Assembly (NCBI RefSeq): GCF_019075875.1
Contig: NZ_JAHOOZ010000001.1
Location: 4,402,001 to 4,466,000, forward strand
DNA from: Novosphingobium sp. G106
Lineage (GTDB): Bacteria > Pseudomonadota > Alphaproteobacteria > Sphingomonadales > Sphingomonadaceae
Direction: 5' to 3'
Length of the DNA stretch: 64,000 bases
Shown one piece after another: positions 41,875 to 50,407 of this stretch. The position numbers and the translations under genes were made by a program. Under the pieces are notes generated by a model. That model was not told the DNA's origin. It did no database searches and saw nothing but the letters and a program-made list of their open reading frames with translations. Positions within the stretch are counted from its first letter, which is position 1. Every line of letters begins with the position of its first letter.

Positions 41875-42798
41875 CTATTTGACCCCCAGCATCGAAGCCT
41901 GATCGCGGATCATCCCGGCCTTGTCGGGGTTCGCCGCCAGTGCATCCTTCAGCGCCTGGCTCGCCTTCTCGGGCTGGCCGAGCGTTACCCGGCTGCGCAT
42001 GAGCATCAGCCAGCCATCGGGGTCCTTGGGGCTACCCTTGAGCCGCGCTTCGAGCCGCGCGACCATGCCTTCGGCCATCTGGCGCTGCTCGCTCGGCGCC
42101 ATGGCCGAGGCGGCGTTGATATCCTGCGCGATCGGACCGGGAATGCCGCGCGCCACCACGGGCATGGTCGGCTCGGGCGATTTCGCTCCGGCAGCGGCGA
42201 TCCGCGGGGCGACATCGATCTTGTGGATCTTGCCGACCTGCTCGATCGTGCGGACGAGGTCGGTGCGCCAGGGCGCGTCGGCCGGCGAATCTGCCAGCAG
42301 CGCCAGCCAGTCGGCCACCGCGCCTTCGTGATCCCCTGAAAGATCGCGCTTCACCGCCAGGAAATAGCGCGCGCGCGGATCCTTGGCATCGAGCGCGATG
42401 GCGCGTTCGAAGGCTGCCGCGGCGGTCGCCGGCATCGGATCGCTCTTGCTCGCCATGACGCGCGCCTCGCCGAGCGCAGACCAGACCGCCGGCTTCTCCG
42501 GCGCGAGAGTGCTCGCCTTGTCATAAGCGCGCACCGCGTCCTCGTAGCGGGCCTCGTTGTAATAGGCGGCGCCGAGCATCTGCCAGCCGCTGACATCGTC
42601 CGGCTGCGCCTGGGTGCGCTTTTCCAGCGTCTCGATCGATACCATCCCGTTATCGGCCGCGGCGACAGGCGCGCTTGGAGGTGGCGAAGCGGCGGGCTTG
42701 CGCATGATCGCGACGCCGACGGCGAAGGCCGCGATCAGCGCGGCGATCAGCAGCGCGATCCTGCCGAGCGGCATTTTGGCGATGGCTTCTTGTGTCAT
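41875..42798 (-). CDS. TPR protein of cytochrome c biogenesis (CcmI/NrfG-like)
   Basis: An inner-membrane anchored (span about 12-32) periplasmic protein of 307 residues with TPR repeats such as VSGWQMLGAAYYNEARYEDA. It resembles the C-terminal part of CcmI/CcmH, which presents apocytochrome c to the heme ligation machinery. ATG 42798 follows GGAAGGGCAGG. It is divergent from the cytochrome cluster next door, a fitting place for a maturation factor, but no other ccm genes are present. Confidence 0.72.
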   Translation of the reverse strand: MTQEAIAKMPLGRIALLIAALIAAFAVGVAIMRKPAASPPPSAPVAAADNGMVSIETLEKRTQAQPDDVSGWQMLGAAYYNEARYEDAVRAYDKASTLAPEKPAVWSALGEARVMASKSDPMPATAAAAFERAIALDAKDPRARYFLAVKRDLSGDHEGAVADWLALLADSPADAPWRTDLVRTIEQVGKIHKIDVAPRIAAAGAKSPEPTMPVVARGIPGPIAQDINAASAMAPSEQRQMAEGMVARLEARLKGSPKDPDGWLMLMRSRVTLGQPEKASQALKDALAANPDKAGMIRDQASMLGVK

Positions 42799-42928
42799 CC
42801 TGCCCTTCCGGCCATAGTCCGCGCCGGCCCCCTGAAGCCGCGTCGCCGAAGAAATAATTCGGCGATTTGCGCAACTTTTGCTGATAAAGCAAATGCCGAA
42901 GTGGGTTCGGGGAACGGGGGGAACAGGG

Positions 42929-45427
42929 GTGGACGCTCGCGTTCGCATTGCCATCATCGGTTCTGGGCCCGCCGGGCTCAGCGCTGCGTCGCGCGCGGCG
43001 CAGCTGGGGCTGTCGCACGTCCTGATCGAGAAGACCGACCATCTCTCGGACACGATCTACAAGTACCAGAAGGGCAAGCACGTCATGGCGACGCCCTCGT
43101 CGCTGGTGCTGCGCTCGGAACTGGATTTCGATGCCGGCAAGCGCGAGGTCGTGCTTGGCACCTGGGACGAACAGACCGCGGCCAACAAGGTCAACGTGCT
43201 CTACAATGCCGAGATCACCGCGATCACCGGCGCGAAGGGCGATTTCACGCTCAAGACCAAGAAGGGCGACACGATCACCGCCGAGACGGTGATCCTGGGC
43301 ATCGGCACCCAGGGCAATCCCAACCTCGTGCGCTGCCCGGCGGAAGAGGGCACGATCGTCCAGTACCAGCTCGACGATCCCGGCGAATACATCGACGAGC
43401 ACATCACCGTGATCGGTGCGGGCGACGCGGGCATCGAGAACGCGATCGGCCTCGCGGCCGATCCGATGCAGCGCAACAAGGTCACCATCGTCAACCGCTC
43501 GGCCGATTTCGCCACGGCCAAGGACGCCAATATCAAGGCGCTGCTGGCGATGGAAGCCGAAGGCCGTATGCAGGTGCTGCGCGAGACGACCGCGTCGCAC
43601 ATCGGCGGAGGCACGATCACATTCGACACGCGCGACGGCGAGCTCAAGGTGCCCTGCAACCGCGTCATCGCGCGCATGGGCTCGGCCCCGCCGCGAGCCT
43701 TCGTCGAGGGGGGCCTGCGCCGAGTACGAGGAAAAGGACGGCAAGAAGGCGATCAAGCCGGGCACCGGCATCCAGTTCACCAGCAACGACCGCGTCGCCT
43801 ATCCCAAGCTTTCGCCGACCTTCGAATCGACCGTCCCTGGCATCTATGTGATCGGTGCGCTCGCGGGCTATCCGCTGATCAAGCACTGCATGAATCAGGG
43901 CTACGACGTCGTCGAGTTCATCAACGGCAACACCACGCTCAAGCCGGCCGACGAGCCGATCCTGGCGGGCAAGTTCGCCGTCTTGCCGGGCAAGCGGTCG
44001 GTCGACGAGTGGCTGACGACTTTCGGCACGAACATCGACATCTTCAAGGAAGTCTCGCCGCTGCAGCTGCGCGAGTTGATGCTCGAATCGAACGTCGCGA
44101 GCTTCGCCAAGGACCAGACGGTGTTCCTGCGCAACGAGCCGGGGACTTCGCTTTTCGCCATCGCGCAGGGCTCGGTCCTGGTCGAGATCGACAAGGACGA
44201 TCCGTCGAAAGTCGTGCCGATCCCGCAGGGCTCGATCTTCGGCGAGGTCGGCCTGATCTCGGGCCGTCGCCGCGGCTCGACGATCCGCGCGGCCGAGCCG
44301 ACCGTCGTGGTCGAACTGTCGCGCAACGCCGCGCTCAAGTTGATTTCCACCGTGCCGCCCGCGGGACGCGCGATCACGCGCATCTCGATCGAACGCCAGC
44401 TGCTGCAGATCTTCGGTTCGGGCCTGACCAGCGAGGACGTCGCCGAAGTGGTCGAGGGCGCCGAGGTCATGGACGTCCGCGCCGGCGGTGTGGTGATCAC
44501 CGAGGGCGACAAGGGCGACGACATCTACGTCATCCGCCGCGGCTCGATGATCGTCGAGAAGACGATTGCCGGCAAACCGGTGTTCCTATCTTACCTGCCG
44601 GCCGGTTCCTACGTCGGCGAGATGGCGCTGATCGACGGGCTGCCGCGCTCGGCCACGGTCAAGGCGGCGATCAAGTCCGAAGTGATCCGCCTGCCGGGCG
44701 AGGCCTTCGGCCGGCTGCTCGCCAAGAAGCCGCAGCTGCTCAAGAAGGCTCAGGCCGATGCCGCCGGCCGCCGTGACGTCAACGCCTTCATTGAAGGGCG
44801 CAAGGACATCTTCTCCAGCGTCGTCGACATGTATTCGGAAACCGCGCGCTTCCTGATCGAGAACGGCATCGGCGAGGCGACCGACGTGCTGCTGATCGAC
44901 GAGACGCTCTGCGTCGGCTGCGACAACTGCGAGAAGGCCTGCGCCGACAGTCACGAGGGCCTGTCGCGATTGAACCGCGAGGCGGGCCGGACCTATGCCC
45001 ACCTTCACGTGCCGACGAGCTGCCGCCACTGCGAGCATCCGCACTGCATGGCCGATTGCCCGCCCAACGCGATCAAGCGCGGCCCCGATGGCGAGGTGTT
45101 CATCGACGACACCTGCATCGGCTGCGGCAATTGCCAGCGCAACTGCCCCTACGGCGTGATCCGCATGGATTCGGTGCCGCCCCCAAGCCGTCGCTGCTCG
45201 AATGGCTGTTCTTCGGCAAGGGCCCGGGACCGGGCGAACCGTCGAAGTACTGGCGCAAGAAGAACGCGGTGCCGGGCGAGGAAAAGCCCAAGAAGGCGAT
45301 CAAGTGCGATATGTGCTCGGGCATCGAAGGCGGCCCGGCCTGCGTGCGCGCCTGCCCGACCGGCGCCGCGATCCGCGTCGCGCCCGAGGCCTTCCTCACC
45401 GTCGCACGGCTGGGGGACGAGGGCTGA
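42929..45427 (+). pseudogene. FAD/NAD(P) oxidoreductase - two cNMP-binding domains - four-cluster ferredoxin fusion; frameshifted as read
   Basis: With two single-base corrections it reads as one protein of about 832 residues. Order: an FAD/NAD(P) domain (IIGSGPAGLSAAS near residue 9, second dinucleotide motif VIGAGDAGIENA near 165); two cyclic-nucleotide domains (about 390-485 and 505-600), the second with a textbook phosphate cassette GEMALIDGLPRSATV and the first with GEVGLISGRRRGSTI; then a DmsB/NrfC-like ferredoxin with sixteen Cys for four [4Fe-4S] clusters (CVGCDNC, CRHCEHPHC, CIGCGNC, CDMCSG...C). The breaks are at six G (43708-43713, expected five) and five C (45180-45184, expected six). 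GTG 42929 is the likely start. It probably feeds electrons to the adjacent cytochrome b, gated by a cyclic nucleotide (inference). Confidence 0.8.
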
Positions 45428-46305
45428 TGGCTACCCGTGCGCGTCAGAGCGGCCAACAATCGGGCCGCGAGATCGTCACCGATCACGAGGGCTTCCTGCG
45501 CCACGCGGGCTTCCGCTGGCTGAAGATCGCGTCGGTGATCTGCGTGATCGCGGTGATCGGCTATATCGGCGCCGACGTGAAGCCGCGGCCCAACGGCGGT
45601 TCCTGGTACGGCTATACGCTGGGCACGATCGGCGCGCTGTTGATCGTCTGGCTGACCCTGCTCGGCTATCGCAAGCGGCACATGTCGCGCGGGGCCTGGT
45701 CGCTCAAGGCCTGGACTTCGGCGCACGTCTATCTCGGGCTTTCGTTGATCGTCATCGCGACGCTGCACACCGGCTTCCAGTTCGGCTGGAACGTCCACAC
45801 CCTGGCCTATGCGCTGATGATGCTGGTGATCCTCTCAGGCATCTTCGGCATCAGCGCCTATGCGACGTTGCCGCAGGCGCTAAGCAACAATCGCGGCGAA
45901 TTGACGCAGGGGCAGATGCTCGATGCGCTGCGGGCGATCGACCGCCAGTTGCATGAGGCGGCCCAGCCGCTCGACCGGCACTATGCCGATCTCGTGCTGG
46001 CGGCGCTCGAGCAGGATCCGTTCGCCGGCGGGCTGATGACGCGGCTCGGCGGCCGGTATCGCTCCTGCGCGACGCGCGCGGCGGTGGACGGTTTCAACCG
46101 GGCGACCCTCGCGGAGTCGAACGATCCGGTGATCCAGCGCATCGAATCGCTGCTGCAGCGGCGCGCGTCGCAGCTCGACCGGATGCGGCGGCATATGCGC
46201 ATCAGGGGCCTGTTGGAGGTGTGGCTCTATGTCCACGTGCCGGTGACCTTTGCGCTGCTCGCCGCCCTGACCGCGCATATCATCAGCGTCTTCTATTACT
46301 GGTAG
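45427..46305 (+). CDS. membrane cytochrome b-type protein
   Basis: A 292-residue integral membrane protein with spans near 32-52, 62-80, 98-120, 126-148 and 265-292. Two spans carry spaced His pairs (HVYLGLSLIVIATLH, and HVPVTFALLAALTAH near the C-terminus) suited to bis-His ligation of two b hemes. A soluble loop of about 110 residues lies between the fourth and fifth spans. Its ATG overlaps the stop of the FAD/Fe-S gene (TGATG). It probably passes electrons between the cytoplasmic or quinone side and the multiheme protein encoded next. Confidence 0.75.
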   Translation: MATRARQSGQQSGREIVTDHEGFLRHAGFRWLKIASVICVIAVIGYIGADVKPRPNGGSWYGYTLGTIGALLIVWLTLLGYRKRHMSRGAWSLKAWTSAHVYLGLSLIVIATLHTGFQFGWNVHTLAYALMMLVILSGIFGISAYATLPQALSNNRGELTQGQMLDALRAIDRQLHEAAQPLDRHYADLVLAALEQDPFAGGLMTRLGGRYRSCATRAAVDGFNRATLAESNDPVIQRIESLLQRRASQLDRMRRHMRIRGLLEVWLYVHVPVTFALLAALTAHIISVFYYW

Positions 46306-46320
46306 GGGGCGTCGGGGGGC

Positions 46321-48042
46321 ATGACTTCAGTGGGGGCATTCAGGCTCAGAACGATCGACACGACGGCCGATGGCCGGCAGATCGTGCGCGACCGCGACGT
46401 AGCCGCGACGACTTTGAGCGTCGGCCGTTCGGCGGAGAACGACATCCACCTGCCCGACCTCGCGGTCGATCCCGAGCATGCGACGCTCGAACTGCAGGGA
46501 ACTCGCGTGGTTGCCACGGCCAAGGGCACGCTGGGCTTCGGCGTCGACGGGGTCGTCAGCCAGTCGGCCAGTATCGACCCGTCGCGGGGCGCCGAGCTGC
46601 GCTTCGGCAGCTACAATCTGACAATCTCGCGCGATGCCGACGGCACGCCGCTGATCACGATCGCGCAGGTCGCGAGCCAGGATGCGGGCGAGGCAACCGA
46701 CGAGAAGCATCGCTTCTCGCTAGCGACGGCGATTCCGGGCAAGCGCACAGCGGCCTGGGTGCTGGGGCTGCTCGTGCTTGTGGCGTTCCTGGCCTTTCCA
46801 GTGGTCAGCAACCTCTGGCACCAGGCCAATCCTGCGGCGAAGGTCCACGGCGACAAGAGTTGGAGCGCCGGCCCGCTTAGCCTCGCGCACCATTCGCTCG
46901 AGGGCTCCTGCGAGTCCTGCCACGTCAAGCCGTTCGAGGCGGTGCGCGATACGGCCTGCGTCTCCTGCCACAAGGACGTCCACGATCACGCCGCTCCGGC
47001 GCGGCTGGCCCTGGCGCGCGGTGGCGGGCCGTGGGGCCAGCGGATGCTCTGGGCCGTCGCCCACGCGTTCAACAAGCCGGGCCCTGGTGCTTGCGTCGAT
47101 TGCCATACCGAGCACGAAGGGCCGACGCGCATGGCGTTGCCGGCGCAGCAGTTCTGCAGCGATTGCCACGGCGCGCTGAAGGACAAGCTGCCCGATACGC
47201 GGCTCGGCAATGCCAGCGATTTCGGCAAGATGCATCCGCAGTTCACCCCGGCGATCGTGACCGATCCGGTGACTGGACGGACCACGCCGGTTTCGCTCGA
47301 TGCCCATCCGCGCGAGAACAGCGGCCTCGCCTTCCCGCACAGCGTCCACCTCGATCCACTGGGCGGCGTGGCGCGCATGGCGGCTTCGATCGGCCGCGAG
47401 AAGGGCTATGGCCGCGCCGGGCTGCAGTGCGAGAACTGTCACCACGCGACCGAGGACGGCGTGCGCTTCCAGAAGATCAACATGGAGCGCGATTGTGAGG
47501 CCTGCCACAGCCTGGCCTATGACAAGGTCGGCGGCACGGTTCGCCGGCTGCGGCATGGCGATGTCGACCAGATGATCGCCGACCTTTCCGCCGCCGGTCC
47601 CAATGCCCCGATCGCCGCGGACCGCCATCGGCCCGGGCAATTCGCACCTGGTGGCAATTATCACATCAATTTTACCCCGCCGCGCTATACAAGTGCCACT
47701 TTCCAGCAGGCGCTATCGAAGGACGGCGTCTGCGGGGAGTGCCATACGCCGGTGATGCGGAACGGTAAGCCGGGGGTCATGCCGGTCAGGCTAGTCTCGC
47801 GTTACATGGTGGATGGCTGGTTCAACCATAAGGCCCATACTCAGGAGAAGTGCACCTCTTGCCATGCCGCCGAGAAGTCGGCGTCCTCTACCGACCTGCT
47901 GCTGCCGAACGTGCAGTCATGCCGGACCTGCCATCAGGGCGAGGACAGTCACCAGGCGAAAGTGCCTTCGGGTTGTGCCATGTGCCACGGCTATCACCCC
48001 ACGCAGAATGCCCCGCGTGGAGCGAAAGACGATAGGACATAA
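46321..48042 (+). CDS. FHA domain - transmembrane - decaheme cytochrome c fusion
   Basis: A 573-residue protein with three parts. Residues about 1-110 form a cytoplasmic FHA (phosphothreonine-binding) domain with SVGRSAENDIHLPDL. One span at about 144-166 follows. The periplasmic part has ten CXXCH heme motifs starting near residues 197, 213, 258, 279, 370, 392, 471, 511, 534 and 552 (CESCH, CVSCH, CVDCH, CSDCH, CENCH, CEACH, CGECH, CTSCH, CRTCH, CAMCH). It may be the inner-membrane exit of an electron chain, with phosphorylation-dependent recruitment on the cytoplasmic side. An FHA domain joined to a multiheme cytochrome is unusual to my knowledge. Confidence 0.88.
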   Translation: MTSVGAFRLRTIDTTADGRQIVRDRDVAATTLSVGRSAENDIHLPDLAVDPEHATLELQGTRVVATAKGTLGFGVDGVVSQSASIDPSRGAELRFGSYNLTISRDADGTPLITIAQVASQDAGEATDEKHRFSLATAIPGKRTAAWVLGLLVLVAFLAFPVVSNLWHQANPAAKVHGDKSWSAGPLSLAHHSLEGSCESCHVKPFEAVRDTACVSCHKDVHDHAAPARLALARGGGPWGQRMLWAVAHAFNKPGPGACVDCHTEHEGPTRMALPAQQFCSDCHGALKDKLPDTRLGNASDFGKMHPQFTPAIVTDPVTGRTTPVSLDAHPRENSGLAFPHSVHLDPLGGVARMAASIGREKGYGRAGLQCENCHHATEDGVRFQKINMERDCEACHSLAYDKVGGTVRRLRHGDVDQMIADLSAAGPNAPIAADRHRPGQFAPGGNYHINFTPPRYTSATFQQALSKDGVCGECHTPVMRNGKPGVMPVRLVSRYMVDGWFNHKAHTQEKCTSCHAAEKSASSTDLLLPNVQSCRTCHQGEDSHQAKVPSGCAMCHGYHPTQNAPRGAKDDRT

Positions 48043-48075
48043 GAAAAAAGCGGTCGGAGAATACGTGAGGCTTTT

Positions 48076-48927
48076 TTGCTGATCGCCCAGATCACCGACG
48101 TTCACATCGGCTTCGACCGGGGCAATCCGGACGAGCTCAACATGCAGCGGCTGCGCGCCGTGATCCGGCGGTTGGCCACGGGGCCGAACAAGCCGGACCT
48201 GCTGCTGATGACGGGTGACCTGACCGAGGCCGGCGATGCGGACAGCTATGCGCGGCTGGCCGATGCGGTGAGCGGGTGCCCATTCCCGGTCTGGCCAATG
48301 GTCGGCAATCACGATGAGCGCGATACCTTGCTCGCGGCCTTTCCGCAGACGCCGTCGGACAGCGGCTTTGTCCACTATGTTCTCGACTTTCCCGGCCTCC
48401 GGCTGATCGTGCTCGATACGCTCGAGCCCGGCCGCCATGGCGGGGCCTTCTGCGAGGCGCGGGTGGCCTGGCTGCGCGCGGAGCTGTCGCGCGATCCTGG
48501 AACGCCGACCTATATCGCCATGCATCATCCGCCGTTCGAATCGGGCATCACGTGGCTCGACAGCGCGGCGACCGAGCCGTGGATCGCGCGCTTCGCCGGG
48601 GCGGTGCAGGGCTTCTCGCAGATCCGGGGGATCATCGCCGGCCATCTCCACCGCACGATCCATACGCAGTGGAACGGGTTGTCGCTGAGCGTCTGCTCGT
48701 CGACGGCGCCCGCCGTCGGCCTTGATCTCAGCCCGATCGACGAAGACCGGCCCGACGGGCGCGAGCTGATCACAGACGAGCTGCCCGGCTATGCGCTACA
48801 CCGCTGGGACGGGCGGAATCTGATCACCCATTTCGAAAGCGTCGGCCACCAGATCGCGCTGGCACGCTTTGATGCCCAGCTTCAGCCGATGATCAAGGGC
48901 ATGATGGCCGAGCGGCGCGAGAAGTAG
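48076..48927 (+). CDS. CpdA-like class III cyclic-nucleotide phosphodiesterase
   Basis: Calcineurin-type metallophosphoesterase of 283 residues with all metal motifs: QITDVHIG, TGDLTEAG, GNHDE, MHHPPF and GHLHRTI. This spacing and the flanking sequence are typical of 3',5'-cAMP phosphodiesterase CpdA. The start is TTG 48076, preceded by GTGAGG. It lies 33 bases after the FHA-cytochrome gene and two genes after a protein with two cyclic-nucleotide domains, which suggests it clears their ligand (inference). Confidence 0.83.
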   Translation: MLIAQITDVHIGFDRGNPDELNMQRLRAVIRRLATGPNKPDLLLMTGDLTEAGDADSYARLADAVSGCPFPVWPMVGNHDERDTLLAAFPQTPSDSGFVHYVLDFPGLRLIVLDTLEPGRHGGAFCEARVAWLRAELSRDPGTPTYIAMHHPPFESGITWLDSAATEPWIARFAGAVQGFSQIRGIIAGHLHRTIHTQWNGLSLSVCSSTAPAVGLDLSPIDEDRPDGRELITDELPGYALHRWDGRNLITHFESVGHQIALARFDAQLQPMIKGMMAERREK

Positions 48928-48930
48928 CCG

Positions 48931-49752
48931 CTACTTCGTTCCAGCGAGCTGCGAGGCGGCCAGCCACTTCTCGCGTTCCGCATGCCGCCGCCCGTCGTGC
49001 AGCGCAACCACGTCGAGCCCGTGCTGACCGAGGATGAGCCGCCGCGGCGGGGTGGGATCGGCAAGCGCGGCAAGTAACGCTTCGGCGCCGTCGCGCGCAT
49101 CGTGGCCCGCGCCCCAGTGCGAATTGCCCGATTCGATCGACAGCGCTGCCATGTCGTAATGCGGCGAGGGCGGGATGAAAGTCATCGAAGGCGTGAAATG
49201 CGTTTCGAACGGCCCGAGCTCGGCGAGTGTGACGTTGATCCCGAGCGGCTTCATTTCCGCGCCCAGCGACTCCGTCAGCCCGGCGAGCGCGAACTTGGAC
49301 GAGCTGTAGTAGGAAATACCCGGGAACCCGATCTGCCCGGCGACTGAGCCGATGTTGACGATCTGCCCCGAACGCCGCGCGATCATGTCGGGCAGGACTG
49401 CCTTGATTAGCGCCAGGGTGCCGAAATAGTTGGTTTCGAAGACTGCGCGTGCCTCGTCTATCGGGGCGTCGTCCACAGTGCCGAAGCCGCCATAGCCGGC
49501 GTTGTTGATCAGCACGTCGATCGCGCCGAAGCGGTCCTTCGCCGCTGCTACCGCCTGTTCGATATCCTCGCCGCGGGTGATGTCGAGTTTCAGGGCCAGC
49601 GCAAGCTCGTCATGCCCGGCAACCAGATCTGCCAGCGTTTCGGGCTTGCGCGCCGTCGCGACCACGCGCTCGTCGCGCGCCAGCAGGATTTCGGCCAGGA
49701 CGCGGCCGAAGCCGGTCGAGCAGCCGGTGATCATCCAGGTCCGTGCAGGCAT
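48931..49752 (-). CDS. short-chain dehydrogenase/reductase
   Basis: Classical SDR of 273 residues: cofactor motif TGCSTGFGR at the start, NNAGYGG near residue 85, and the active-site Ser/Tyr/Lys in IGSVAGQIG and YYSSSKFAL. The substrate is unknown; the closest style is the SDR group annotated as oxidoreductases of NADP type. ATG 49752 follows GGGGGA. It is convergent with the phosphodiesterase gene, three bases apart. Confidence 0.88.
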   Translation of the reverse strand: MPARTWMITGCSTGFGRVLAEILLARDERVVATARKPETLADLVAGHDELALALKLDITRGEDIEQAVAAAKDRFGAIDVLINNAGYGGFGTVDDAPIDEARAVFETNYFGTLALIKAVLPDMIARRSGQIVNIGSVAGQIGFPGISYYSSSKFALAGLTESLGAEMKPLGINVTLAELGPFETHFTPSMTFIPPSPHYDMAALSIESGNSHWGAGHDARDGAEALLAALADPTPPRRLILGQHGLDVVALHDGRRHAEREKWLAASQLAGTK

Positions 49753-49832
49753 GCGATTCCCCCAAAGAAGCGTTTGCTTGCTTGTCGGGCGCATCGCCTG
49801 CCGCCGTCAACTACGATCGATATAAGGAATGC

Positions 49833-50162
49833 CTAGGCGGCGACCTTGAGTCCGCCGGCTCTGGCGTCGTCCGGGCATTGATAGAGGCGGTAGCCGATGG
49901 TCCGTCCGCAATTGTCGATACGGAAAGTGCCGATCTTGCGTGCAAGATGCATCATCCTCTGGACGATCTGGCCTTCGGGATATTCGGGTTCGGCGTCGGG
50001 ATCGGGATAGACGGTGTCGATCAATTCGTTGATCGTGACGGGATTGGGGTAACGGATAAGCAATGTCGAAAGCAGTTCGGTTTCAATTGGCGACAGATTG
50101 ACCGTCCAATCTCCGATACTGCATTGACTACGCCGGTACTGCGGCCAAGTCATGGTGATCAT
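49833..50162 (-). CDS. winged-helix DNA-binding protein (OmpR/PhoB-type C-terminal domain)
   Basis: A protein of about 109 residues with a PhoB-like winged-helix: NLSPIETELLSTLLIRYPN, an inserted acidic loop, VQRMMHLARKI (recognition helix region) and the wing GRTIGYRLY. There is no receiver domain. The start is uncertain: ATG 50162 is used, and a TTG-initiated frame to 50336 would add 58 non-domain residues. The AT-rich gap 50163-50407 then serves as a regulatory region, with no other feature seen. Confidence 0.6.
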   Translation of the reverse strand: MITMTWPQYRRSQCSIGDWTVNLSPIETELLSTLLIRYPNPVTINELIDTVYPDPDAEPEYPEGQIVQRMMHLARKIGTFRIDNCGRTIGYRLYQCPDDARAGGLKVAA

Positions 50163-50407
50163 TGTAATGGGTGCTAGTCCATAGGCGGCGTAAAACGCCG
50201 CTCTGTGTGTATTTCTGTAATTGGGCGACCGAGGGCTCTGAATGTCGTGTTCAGTTGCTATTCTAGCTAGAGAAAGTTCCAGCTGCGGCACAGTTACATG
50301 CGATATTTGGTGTATGACGCGCGCCGAACGACGCAACGCTTTGCAAATAGCGACTTATCCACAGGCCGTATGTCAAGTCGGTGACGATTTTCGGCCGTGA
50401 CAGGGCT

